A stretch of 64,000 bases of DNA. Origin: Candidatus Kapaibacterium sp. (lineage in GTDB: Bacteria; Bacteroidota; Ignavibacteria; Kapaibacteriales; UBA2268). The stretch covers positions 1,649,950 through 1,713,949 of the forward strand of contig CP058732.1 in assembly GCA_013414795.1 (NCBI GenBank). Direction: 5' to 3'. Within the stretch, counting starts at the first letter, position 1. Each line of letters begins with the position of its first letter. Position numbers and translations under genes: made by a program. This document shows, piece by piece, positions 43,720-51,751 of the stretch. Under the pieces are notes generated by a model, which did not search any database, was not told the origin of the DNA, and was given only the letters and a program-made list of their open reading frames with translations.

Positions 43720-44327
43720 GAAGTTTGACTTTGAAACTATTATTGTTATGTTTTATTCTTGTTTCTTGTTCGAAGAAGGAAACTTCGAACGAACAAATTT
43801 CTTCAAATTTTGATACAACTAATAAGAAGAATGAACTTTTTTCTTTTGGAGTAGATACAGTCTCGCAATTAAGCCCTAGCAAACCTTTTACTTCTGAACA
43901 ACTTGCCAGGATCTTCCCAGTTAAAATTTTAGATTTCAATTTAGACAAAGTCAACAAAGGCACAATAAACTACTCGGGAAATGTTATAAACTCTGCCTCT
44001 GCAGAATACCATTCCCCTAATGGATTAATTGTTGTATACATATATGATTACACCAAATTCGAAAATCTACCCTACCACCTAAGAAGTATTTTTGAACTTA
44101 CCCCAAAAGATGAAATTTTCAGTTTCGAAAATGGTTTTGGAAGGTTTTCATCTGATAATCTCTCCCCAGCACAAGGTTTGGATTGCATATATTTAAAAAG
44201 ATTTCATATAAAAATTGAAGGGGTTAACTTCCCCAATTTTAACGAATCAGCGTTGGATATTCTAAATCATCTAAATCTAGGTTTGCTTTCAAAGGTACAA
44301 GGGAAAATTAATAATGGAAAATTTTAA
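43716..44327 (+). CDS. lipoprotein encoded between the transketolase halves
   Basis: A 203-residue lipoprotein (signal ends LLCFILVSC, Cys18). The mature part has no family I recognise: a Ser/Asn-rich linker, then FTSEQLARIFPVKILDFNLDK and a possible beta-rich domain (YHSPNGLIVVYIYDYTKF, GLDCIYLKRFHIKIEG). It overlaps the upstream transketolase subunit by 4 nt and the downstream subunit by 14 nt, so translation of all three is coupled. Not expected to take part in transketolase itself, as it is exported. Confidence 0.7.
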   Translation: MRSLTLKLLLLCFILVSCSKKETSNEQISSNFDTTNKKNELFSFGVDTVSQLSPSKPFTSEQLARIFPVKILDFNLDKVNKGTINYSGNVINSASAEYHSPNGLIVVYIYDYTKFENLPYHLRSIFELTPKDEIFSFENGFGRFSSDNLSPAQGLDCIYLKRFHIKIEGVNFPNFNESALDILNHLNLGLLSKVQGKINNGKF

Positions 44328-45342
44328 ACTTTTAGGAAAAAAGGCTACTCGTTTTGGCTTTGCCGAGGCACTTGTTGAACTTGGTGAAAAATATCCAAAC
44401 GTAGTTGTACTTGGTGCAGACGTTACTGGCTCTGTCCTTACATCTTTCTTTAGGGATAAATTTCCAGATAGATTTTTTTCAATTGGTGTAGCGGAACAAA
44501 ACGCTACTACAATCGCAGTGGGTTTGGCACTTTCTGGAAAAATACCATTTTTCGCAACATACAGCGCTTTCTCTGCTTTTAGAAATGCCGACCAACTTCG
44601 TATTTCTGTTTGCTATAACAATGCGAATGTAAAAATTGGTGGTGGGCATTCAGGAATCACCGTTGGTCCCGACGGTGCAACACACCAAGCCCTTGAAGAA
44701 CTTTCTTTGCTGCGAACCTTGCCAAATATGACTCTGGTCGTACCTTGCGATTATATAGAAACAAGAAAAGCAACTCTCGCCGTTGCCGAGTTCTTTGGTC
44801 CTGCTTTCGTTCGCTTTGGTAGAGCCCCAGTACCGTGGTTCACAACCGAGGAAACATCTTTTAAAATTGGCAAAGCCGAAATTTTCCGAGAAGGCAAAGA
44901 CGTAGCAATTGTTGCTTGTGGCTTAATGGTTTGGGAAGCCCTTGTCGCTGCCGAGGAACTTTGGAAACGTAGAGGTATCTCTGCGATGGTAATTAACAAT
45001 CACACGCTCAAACCAATCGATGTGAAAACCTTGGTTGATGCTGCCAAATTGTGCGGAGCAGTTGTTACTGCCGAGGAACACCAAGTCCACGGTGGTTTGG
45101 GTGGAGCAGTTGCAGAAGTTCTTGCAAAGAACTATCCTGTTCCAATGGAATTCGTTGGTATGCCCGACACATTTGGAGTAAGTGGCGAACCCGAGGAACT
45201 TTTAGTTAAATTTGGAATGACTTGGAGAGAAATCTATTCCTCTGCTCTTAAAGTAATCGAGCGAAGAGATAATAAGATTGGTTCCAATCACGTATACAGA
45301 AAAGTTAAAGATATTGCTCCATTATCCAACGATATTCTTTAA
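44314..45342 (+). CDS. transketolase C-terminal subunit
   Basis: A 342-residue pyrimidine-binding and C-terminal half: PNVVVLGADVTGS, FFSIGVAEQNATTIAVGLALSG (Glu that activates ThDP), VKIGGGHSGITVGPDGATHQ and VVTAEEHQVHGGLGGAV. With the N-terminal subunit at 42847 it makes a heterotetramer that exchanges ketol groups in the pentose phosphate or Calvin-like cycles. Its ATG lies inside the end of the lipoprotein gene. Confidence 0.93.
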   Translation: MENFKLLGKKATRFGFAEALVELGEKYPNVVVLGADVTGSVLTSFFRDKFPDRFFSIGVAEQNATTIAVGLALSGKIPFFATYSAFSAFRNADQLRISVCYNNANVKIGGGHSGITVGPDGATHQALEELSLLRTLPNMTLVVPCDYIETRKATLAVAEFFGPAFVRFGRAPVPWFTTEETSFKIGKAEIFREGKDVAIVACGLMVWEALVAAEELWKRRGISAMVINNHTLKPIDVKTLVDAAKLCGAVVTAEEHQVHGGLGGAVAEVLAKNYPVPMEFVGMPDTFGVSGEPEELLVKFGMTWREIYSSALKVIERRDNKIGSNHVYRKVKDIAPLSNDIL

Positions 45343-45416
45343 GTTTTGATTTATTAAAAATTCCTAAATTTATGATTGTGATAATTTTATTTTTCCTATT
45401 TTTATTAGGAGAAGTT

Positions 45417-46880
45417 ATGAATGCACAAGATGCTCCCTCCGAAAAAGATATTTCATATAGGCCTGCAACAGTAGCGGGTTCGTTTTATCCTGCGAATTCA
45501 GATACTCTTAAAAAAGATTTAGCTGAATACCTTGAACTGGATAAACCTCGTATTATACCACCGGAAGAAAAAATCATTGGAATTGTTTCACCTCACGCAG
45601 GTTATGTTTATAGTGGTTTTGTTGCTGGGAAAGCATATCGAGAACTTTATGGTAGAAATTATAAAACTGCAATAATTATTGCACCCTCCCACCACATCTA
45701 TTTTCCCTATGCATCAGTTTTCTCTGGAGATGCATATGTAACTCCTCTTGGTAATGCCTTGGTGGACAAAGAACTTGCCACCAAACTTTCCCAACAGAAT
45801 ACTTATGTTAAATTAAGCAAGGATGGACACTCCTGGGGAAAAGGTGCACCAGAGCACTCTTTAGAAGTTCAAATTCCCTTTTTGCAATTCGTACTTCCTG
45901 AAATTAAAATTGTACCAATTGTAATGGGTAGCCAAGACCCTCAAATAATTCACTCGCTTTCCGTCGCAATTTATAGAACATTGAAAGAATTGAATAGAAC
46001 AGATGATGTTATATTAGTTGCAAGCTCAGACCTTTCGCATTATCATAGTTACGAAACAGCATACGAAATCGATTCGAAATTTGTATCCACTTTTGAAAGA
46101 TACGACTACTATAAACTTACAGCCTTGCTGAACAATAGAGATATTGAAGCCTGCGGTGGCGGTCCCATCTCGGTCGTAATGACTGTTACAGAAGCACTTG
46201 GTGCTAATAAACCCGTTAAACTTCTTTACGCAACAAGTGGCGACACTCCATATATAACCCCTATAAAAGAAAGAGTCGTTGGCTATTTTGCTGGTGCTCT
46301 TGTATATGATAGCAAATATCAACCCAAACTATTACCTGAACTTTCCAATGCTGAAAAAGGTGAATTACTTAATGTTGTCAAAAATATCGTAGAGGCAACC
46401 GCAAGCGGAGTTAAGTACTCCTTGCCAGAAGAACTGCTAAACATACCTTCGTTTCTGCAAGAGTTTACTGCTTTCGTCACCATTAAAAAGAATGATGAGT
46501 TGCGTGCTTGTATGGGACACATCTTCCCTACTAAACCACTTATTCTTGAATTGAACGAAGTTGCCAAAACTTCTTCAACTAGCGATTGGAGATTTGGTCC
46601 AATTCGAAAAGATGAACTACCCTATCTATCCTATGAAATTACAATTCTCTCAAGATTTAAAAAAGTCTTCTCTTACGAACAGATTCAAGTTGGTAAACAC
46701 GGTTTGTATTTACGATATAAGAACAACTCTGGTCTTTTACTTCCGCAAGTAGCCACTGAACGAAATTGGGATGTGAATACATTTCTGCAAAATCTTTGCT
46801 TAAAAGCGGGGGTTGCAAAAACTACCTTCCTTGACCCAGATGCAGAAATTTATTCTTTCGAGGCTTTGATTATTCCTTAA
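45417..46880 (+). CDS. AmmeMemoRadiSam system fusion: MEMO1-like (B) plus AMMECR1-like (A)
   Basis: A 487-residue two-domain fusion. MEMO part (~13-290): YRPATVAGSFYPA, SPHAGYVYSG, APSHHIYF, APEHSLEVQIPFL and SSDLSHYHSY, which hold the His/Asp residues of the family's metal site. AMMECR1 part (~300-487): LRACMGHIFPTKPL, DWRFGPIRKDELPYL. Its radical SAM partner is not in the window. Function is unclear in bacteria. A strong AGGAG site 5 nt before the ATG at 45417 chooses this start; an in-frame ATG at 45372 would add a hydrophobic leader ending in NAQ, so export is possible. lpxK follows after 1 nt. Confidence 0.88.
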   Translation: MNAQDAPSEKDISYRPATVAGSFYPANSDTLKKDLAEYLELDKPRIIPPEEKIIGIVSPHAGYVYSGFVAGKAYRELYGRNYKTAIIIAPSHHIYFPYASVFSGDAYVTPLGNALVDKELATKLSQQNTYVKLSKDGHSWGKGAPEHSLEVQIPFLQFVLPEIKIVPIVMGSQDPQIIHSLSVAIYRTLKELNRTDDVILVASSDLSHYHSYETAYEIDSKFVSTFERYDYYKLTALLNNRDIEACGGGPISVVMTVTEALGANKPVKLLYATSGDTPYITPIKERVVGYFAGALVYDSKYQPKLLPELSNAEKGELLNVVKNIVEATASGVKYSLPEELLNIPSFLQEFTAFVTIKKNDELRACMGHIFPTKPLILELNEVAKTSSTSDWRFGPIRKDELPYLSYEITILSRFKKVFSYEQIQVGKHGLYLRYKNNSGLLLPQVATERNWDVNTFLQNLCLKAGVAKTTFLDPDAEIYSFEALIIP

Positions 46881-46881
46881 T

Positions 46882-47871
46882 ATGATTTTAAAATTAATCA
46901 ACTCTGCCTTTTTCCCTTTTGTCTCAATCAAAAATTTCCTCTACGACAAAGGACTGTTAAGACAAGTTAAATCAAAGTTTTTAGTCGTCAGTGTTGGAAA
47001 TATTTCATTTGGTGGAACTGGAAAAACAACTTTTATCATTCACCTTTCTAAAAAACTTCTCGAAAGAAACATTCGTCCTCTTGTACTTTCAAAAGGATAC
47101 AGAAGGAAATCCGATGAAACTATAATCTTTCCTCACGAAGGTGTTGAACCAAATGTTGAAAGCATTGGGGACGAAATGTTTTTAATATATTCAAAACTGG
47201 ATATACCATTTGCCGTTTCCAACCGTAAATACGAAGCAATTGAAAAGATTGACAATAATTTTAATCCCGACGTGATTTTGATTGACGATGGCTTTCAACA
47301 CAGAAAACTATACCGTGATATTGATATTGTTCTGATTGATAACGCAACACCCAACACCATTCTCCGCGAACCAATTAAAAACATTGACAGAGCAGATGTT
47401 GTTCTTATTGAAGAAAACACAAATATTGATTTGGGACGGTACAAAGGCAATTTTGAACTTTTCACATTTAGAAGATTCATCAAAAAATTCTACGGTATTT
47501 CAAAGAAAATTTTAAACATTGAAAATTTATCCGAGGGAAAAGTTGTTCTTGTCAGTGGAATCGGAAATAACAAAGGTTTTTTAAACAGTATGAAGAAGTA
47601 TTTCAAAAACATTGTGTCGCATTTGGAATTCAAAGACCATCATTACTATACATCTAATGACATTAACAAAATTGTTTTAAAAACCAAAAAACTCAATGCT
47701 GATGTTATAGTAACAACAGAAAAAGATTTTGTTAAGTTAATTAGATTCAAAGAAATTTTTGAGTGCAACAATATAAATTTAATAACAAGCGAAGTGGATT
47801 TAGAAATTGACCAAGAGGATAGATTAATCGAAATGATATGCACTGAAATTTTTCAAAGAAGAACAAAATAA
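46882..47871 (+). CDS. lpxK: tetraacyldisaccharide 4'-kinase LpxK
   Basis: A 329-residue lipid A kinase. Walker A-like FGGTGKTTFIIHLSKKL, VLSKGYRRKS and IDDGFQHRKLYRDIDIVLID are family hallmarks. It phosphorylates the disaccharide at the 4' position in the Raetz pathway, showing that this organism makes lipid A. It starts 1 nt after the MEMO-AMMECR1 gene and ends by overlapping the convergent AlbA_2 gene by 19 nt. Confidence 0.94.
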   Translation: MILKLINSAFFPFVSIKNFLYDKGLLRQVKSKFLVVSVGNISFGGTGKTTFIIHLSKKLLERNIRPLVLSKGYRRKSDETIIFPHEGVEPNVESIGDEMFLIYSKLDIPFAVSNRKYEAIEKIDNNFNPDVILIDDGFQHRKLYRDIDIVLIDNATPNTILREPIKNIDRADVVLIEENTNIDLGRYKGNFELFTFRRFIKKFYGISKKILNIENLSEGKVVLVSGIGNNKGFLNSMKKYFKNIVSHLEFKDHHYYTSNDINKIVLKTKKLNADVIVTTEKDFVKLIRFKEIFECNNINLITSEVDLEIDQEDRLIEMICTEIFQRRTK

Positions 47872-48503
47872 TCGTTATTACTGTCGGTATAAATTTGCAG
47901 AACACCAACCCTTACAAGTTTAACTAAAACTGTCGAAGCCCTTCGTTCCGAAATATTTACAAGTTTAGCAAATTCCTTAACTGTTATCCTTTCGTGCTTT
48001 TCTAAATAATTAAACAATCGTTTTTCTTGCTCACCAATGTAAATTTTCACTGGCTTTGAATTTGAATTTAGCCCAGAAAGTATTCTTTTCATTTCACGGC
48101 TTGCAATTACAGATTTTTCACCCAAACGAATGTATGCAAAGCGCCGTTTTCTCCCTTTTTCATCGACCATTTCAATTGTATGTGGTTTATTTTGGCTTTC
48201 TTCAATTTCGACTACGATTATCTCTTTTTTGTTATAGTTGATAACCTCAATACTTTTTGGTTCAATTGGTGGGTGAATATTGAATTGGCAAGCAATTTCA
48301 ACAATATCTATTTCTGATTTTTCTGAATCGACCCCCACAACTTTCCTATCGTCATCTATCCCAATTATTAAATAGCCACCTTTGGAGTTTGCAAAAGCAC
48401 AAAGTTCTTTTGCAATTTTGTCTGGGGAATTCACTTTCCTCTTGAATTCCACTGTGGAGGATTCCCCTTCGGCTATTAAAAGTTTAAGTTTTTCAAAATC
48501 CAT
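47853..48503 (-). CDS. AlbA_2 (Schlafen-type) DNA-binding transcriptional regulator
   Basis: A 216-residue protein: AlbA_2 domain (residues ~1-130; EGESSTVEFKRKVNSP and ELCAFANSKGGYLIIGIDD are diagnostic), then a winged-helix-like C-terminal region (YLEKHERITVKEFAKLVNISERRASTVLVKL). It is an AAA_4/AlbA_2-type regulator. Its target is unknown; its own upstream region has two pairs of tandem 9-mers that could be operators. It overlaps lpxK convergently by 19 nt. Confidence 0.8.
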   Translation of the reverse strand: MDFEKLKLLIAEGESSTVEFKRKVNSPDKIAKELCAFANSKGGYLIIGIDDDRKVVGVDSEKSEIDIVEIACQFNIHPPIEPKSIEVINYNKKEIIVVEIEESQNKPHTIEMVDEKGRKRRFAYIRLGEKSVIASREMKRILSGLNSNSKPVKIYIGEQEKRLFNYLEKHERITVKEFAKLVNISERRASTVLVKLVRVGVLQIYTDSNNDYFVLL

Positions 48504-48560
48504 AACAAAAATTCACATAACAAGATTATTAAAATATTTGTTTAAATCTTGTTGAAAAAA

Positions 48561-48610
48561 TGTGGAAAACTTGTGGAAAAGTTGTTGACATTTTGTTCCA
48601 ATTTGTTCCA
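48561..48610. repeat. two pairs of tandem 9-mers upstream of the AlbA_2 regulator gene
   Basis: TGTGGAAAA at 48561-48569 and 48572-48580 (11-nt period; on the minus strand TTTTCCACA, which fits the DnaA-box consensus TTWTNCACA), then TTTGTTCCA at 48592-48600 and 48602-48610 (10-nt period). All lie in the 114-nt gap between pcrA and the AlbA_2 gene. One-helical-turn periods suggest a protein-binding array. Confidence 0.6.
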
Positions 48611-48617
48611 TATCTTC

Positions 48618-50819
48618 TCAAAGTTTCTTCAACTTTGCGTATTGTAGCATTAGTCTTTTTCTACCGACTGATTCAAAATTAACTAATGCTTGTGCAAAAT
48701 TACCACTTCCCTCTAAATGTTCAACTTTGCCAATTCCAAAAAATGGATGAACTACCCTATCGCCAATTCTTAAGACCCCATCTTCTGTTTGGTCGAATTC
48801 GTTAAAATTGTTCGAATTGACAAATGTCTCTTTTGAGTAAGTTGTTGGTCGCCTAAATGTTTTATTTTCGCTTTCAAAAGTTAAAAGTAGACTTCTATCG
48901 ATTTCGGAAATGAATTTCGAAGGCACCTGGTATAGTTCATCTCCAAATCTATGGCGAATTTTGGCATATGTCAAAAAAACTTTTTTCATAGCACGAGTAA
49001 GACCAACATAGAATAATCTTCGTTCTTCTTCCTCGTCGTCCAGGTCTTTTGGTCGAAAACGATTCAATGGGAACAAGCCTTGTTCGAGTCCTACAATGAA
49101 TACAACTGGAAATTCAAGTCCTTTGGCAGAATGTAAAGTCATCATTTTAACTTGCTCGGTCGAAAGATTTTTCTCATCAATATCTGAAATTAAACTGATT
49201 TGTTGTAAATAGTCGTTCAAAGTCATATTTTCATTCTGTGTAAGGAACTCGTAAATATCTGAAAGCAGTGTTTCAATATTTTCTAATCTGTCGAAGGCAT
49301 CATCAGTTGCAATTTCTTCATACATCGAAATTAAGCCACTATTTTTTATGTATTCATTGATAATTTCTGCTGTCCCAATGCCTTCGTTCAATTTTTCCTG
49401 TGTGGTTATAATCCAGTTTCTAAACTCTTCCAAAATAGTGATGGAGCGTTTCTGCAGATTTGGAATATTTTCTAAATGCTCTAACGATTTGAACAAAGAA
49501 ATTCTATTTTCACGAGAATAATTTAGCAAATGTGTTAATGTGGTCTTTCCAATTCCTCTGGGTGGCTCATTAATTATTCGCACAAAAGCCTCGTTGTCAT
49601 CTGGATTGATTAAAAGTCTTAAATATGCAAGGACATCTTTAACTTCTTTTCTTTTGTAGAAGGATAAACCACCCACAACAACATAATTTATATTTTCTCG
49701 CCGTAAAGCATTTTCAAACTCAAGTGATTGTGCATTTGTTCTGTAAAAAATTGCTATGTCTCCCAAAGAATACTCACCTCCCGAAATGAGTTCTTTGATT
49801 TTCTTCACAACAAGATTTGCTTCATCCTTTTCGGTTTCACATTGATACAATTCGATTAGTTCACCTTCTGGATTTTCCGTCCAAAGTTTCTTTTCAATTT
49901 GCTTTTTGTTGAATTTTATTACACTATCGGCAGCAGCAAGAATACATTTGGTCGACCTATAATTTTGCTCCAAACGGAAGATTTTTACATCGGGAAAGTC
50001 TTTTTGGAAATCCAAAATGTTGCGAATATCCGCTCCACGCCAGCGATAGATACTTTGAGCATCGTCGCCGACAACAGTTATGTTTCTATACTTTGAAGAT
50101 AATTGGCGAAGAACAAGATATTGCACTCGGTTTGTGTCTTGATATTCGTCAACAAGAATAAAATTGAAGCGATTTTGGTATTTTTCTAAAATTTCGGGAA
50201 ATTGGGAAAACAGTTCAAATGTGTTAACAAGCAAATCATCAAAATCCATTGCATTATTTTGTTGTAAATAGTCTTGATATTCCTTGTAAATTTCTCCAAT
50301 AATTTTTTCAGTTTGATTAGAGGCGTTTCTTATAAAATCTTGTGGTGAAAGTACTTTGTTTTTAGAAATCGAAATGATATGATGGACCGAATCTGGGTTC
50401 AACTTATTATTGGAAACATTGTAGTTTTGAAGTATTCTTTTGATTATGTTTAAAGAGTCTTCGGTATCATATATTGAAAAATTTGAAGTATAGCCTAAAT
50501 AGTGTGCTTCTAATCGCAATATTCTGGCAAAAATAGAGTGAAAAGTTCCAGCCCAAATTCTTTTTGAAGCCTCTGGATTTACAAGAGAGGCTATTCTTTC
50601 CTTCATTACTTGGGCAGCCTTATTAGTAAATGTCAAAGCCAAGATGTTTTGAGGTGGAATGCCAATATCAATTAAATAGGCAATTTTATGAGTAAGAACA
50701 CGAGTTTTCCCGCTTCCAGCCCCAGCAATGATTAAAATTGGTCCCTCGACTGCAACAACCGCCTCTCGCTGTGCTGGGTTAAGATTTTTTAATATCGGAT
50801 TATCTTCCTCTTTATGCAA
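48618..50819 (-). CDS. pcrA: UvrD/PcrA family DNA helicase
   Basis: A 733-residue superfamily 1 helicase. Motifs: Walker A AGAGSGKTRVLTHKIAYL, motif II DEYQDTNRVQY, motif III GDDAQSIYRWRGAD, motif IV FRLEQNYRST, motif V MTLHSAKGLEFPVVF, motif VI YVGLTRAMKKVFLTYA, and a C-terminal Tudor-like tail (VVHPFFGIGKVEHLEG). It acts in repair and in clearing replication blocks. The start is TTG 50819, preceded by AGGATAG as a modest ribosome site; no ATG is near in frame. Confidence 0.93.
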   Translation of the reverse strand: MHKEEDNPILKNLNPAQREAVVAVEGPILIIAGAGSGKTRVLTHKIAYLIDIGIPPQNILALTFTNKAAQVMKERIASLVNPEASKRIWAGTFHSIFARILRLEAHYLGYTSNFSIYDTEDSLNIIKRILQNYNVSNNKLNPDSVHHIISISKNKVLSPQDFIRNASNQTEKIIGEIYKEYQDYLQQNNAMDFDDLLVNTFELFSQFPEILEKYQNRFNFILVDEYQDTNRVQYLVLRQLSSKYRNITVVGDDAQSIYRWRGADIRNILDFQKDFPDVKIFRLEQNYRSTKCILAAADSVIKFNKKQIEKKLWTENPEGELIELYQCETEKDEANLVVKKIKELISGGEYSLGDIAIFYRTNAQSLEFENALRRENINYVVVGGLSFYKRKEVKDVLAYLRLLINPDDNEAFVRIINEPPRGIGKTTLTHLLNYSRENRISLFKSLEHLENIPNLQKRSITILEEFRNWIITTQEKLNEGIGTAEIINEYIKNSGLISMYEEIATDDAFDRLENIETLLSDIYEFLTQNENMTLNDYLQQISLISDIDEKNLSTEQVKMMTLHSAKGLEFPVVFIVGLEQGLFPLNRFRPKDLDDEEEERRLFYVGLTRAMKKVFLTYAKIRHRFGDELYQVPSKFISEIDRSLLLTFESENKTFRRPTTYSKETFVNSNNFNEFDQTEDGVLRIGDRVVHPFFGIGKVEHLEGSGNFAQALVNFESVGRKRLMLQYAKLKKL

Positions 50820-50846
50820 TTTCTATCCTAAACAAAAACTAAAATA

Positions 50847-50854
50847 CAAAAATA
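50847..50854 (-). promoter_or_regulatory. -7 box of pcrA
   Basis: TATTTTTG on the minus strand, 27 nt upstream of the TTG start of pcrA. It overlaps the 3' end of the fmdB terminator, so no separate -33 box can be read. Confidence 0.4.
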
Positions 50855-50856
50855 AA

Positions 50857-50890
50857 AAAGGGAAGGCTGTTTATTTAAACCTTCCCTTTT
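50857..50890 (-). terminator. intrinsic terminator of the FmdB gene
   Basis: Stem AAAGGGAAGG/CCTTCCCTTT with an inner AAAC/GTTT pair, followed by a T-run on the minus strand. It lies 19 nt past the FmdB stop and directly before the pcrA promoter box. Confidence 0.8.
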
Positions 50891-50908
50891 GGAAATTTCA
50901 TTAACTAC

Positions 50909-51217
50909 CTATTTGTCACCTTTAGTCTCTGTAGTAACTTTTTCAGTGGCGGAAGTACCATTTTTTGAACCAGTTCCATTTCCATTTGACGAGGCAACGG
51001 AGGAATTTTTGCGTGCGTAATCGGTTATATAAAATCCATTTCCCTTGAAAACAAGACCGATATTTTTGCTAATTATTCTATGAACCTTTCCCTTGCCTTT
51101 ATGTTCCACAGAGTCGCAAATTTCAGCTGGACAGAATTCAAGGGGTGCATCTGTTATTCTTTGCTGATACTCAAAAACCCTCCCGCATTGTTCACATCTG
51201 TACTCATAAATCGGCAT
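50909..51217 (-). CDS. FmdB family zinc-ribbon protein
   Basis: A 102-residue protein. The N-terminal zinc ribbon starts MPIYEYRCEQCGRVFEY with a second CPAEICD pair (less regular than the usual CPxC), then the family's typical VHRIISKNIGLVFKGNGFYITDY and a Ser/Gly/Thr-rich disordered tail. FmdB-like proteins are putative regulators of formamidase or zinc-binding adaptor proteins. Strong ribosome site GGAGGG before ATG 51217. Confidence 0.85.
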   Translation of the reverse strand: MPIYEYRCEQCGRVFEYQQRITDAPLEFCPAEICDSVEHKGKGKVHRIISKNIGLVFKGNGFYITDYARKNSSVASSNGNGTGSKNGTSATEKVTTETKGDK

Positions 51218-51282
51218 AGGTCCCTCCCAATTATCTTCAATTTTGCATTAACGAAAATACTTTCCTTTTATTACAATATTCC

Positions 51283-51290
51283 TAATTTTG
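51283..51290 (+). promoter_or_regulatory. -7 box of dtd
   Basis: TAATTTTG 18 nt before the dtd ATG. The -33 region is only a weak TTTC at 18 nt. Part of the recurrent promoter class. Confidence 0.4.
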
Positions 51291-51307
51291 CATTTTTTCG
51301 AACTAAA

Positions 51308-51751
51308 ATGAGAGCAGTTATCCAAAGAGTTAAAAAGGCATCGGTGAAAATCCTTTCCAATAACGAAATTCGTTCGATAGGAAAAGGGCTTTGCGTTTTC
51401 ATTGCAATTAAATCTTCCGACGGAATGGAGGAAATCAAATGGTTTACAAACAAAATCTTAAATCTCAGAATATTTCCAGACGAAATGGGCAAATTAAATC
51501 TTTCTGTTACTGATGTTAAAGGCGAAATAATGATTATTTCAAATTTCACCCTTTACGGTGATGTTTCGAAAGGATTTCGTCCCAATTTTATGCTTTCAGC
51601 AGAACCAGAAACTGCAAATATAATTTATAATAAGTTTTTGGAGCATTTCATTAAAAGCACACAACTAAAAGTAGTTTCGGGTGAATTTCGAGAAATGATG
51701 GACATCGAATTGATTAACGATGGTCCAGTCACGATAATCATAGACAAGTGA
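51308..51751 (+). CDS. dtd: D-aminoacyl-tRNA deacylase (Dtd)
   Basis: A 147-residue Dtd: MRAVIQRVKKASVKI start, FTLYGDVSKGFRPNF (contains the SQFTLxx-type active-site strand, here SNFTLYGD) and the C-terminal NDGPVTIIID with the Gly-cisPro motif. It removes D-amino acids or glycine wrongly attached to tRNAs. The open frame reaches much further up (51080), but only the ATG at 51308 gives the family N-terminus and is next to the promoter box. Confidence 0.92.
   Translation: MRAVIQRVKKASVKILSNNEIRSIGKGLCVFIAIKSSDGMEEIKWFTNKILNLRIFPDEMGKLNLSVTDVKGEIMIISNFTLYGDVSKGFRPNFMLSAEPETANIIYNKFLEHFIKSTQLKVVSGEFREMMDIELINDGPVTIIIDK

Noticed and set aside
48561-48580. A replication origin from the DnaA-like boxes
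   Set aside because: Only two boxes are present, with no AT-rich unwinding element or dnaA/dnaN neighbour; gyrA in the window is not enough.
51080-51307. A 76-residue N-terminal extension of Dtd
   Set aside because: It overlaps the FmdB gene on the other strand, lies upstream of the promoter box and does not look like Dtd; the ATG at 51308 gives the normal N-terminus.
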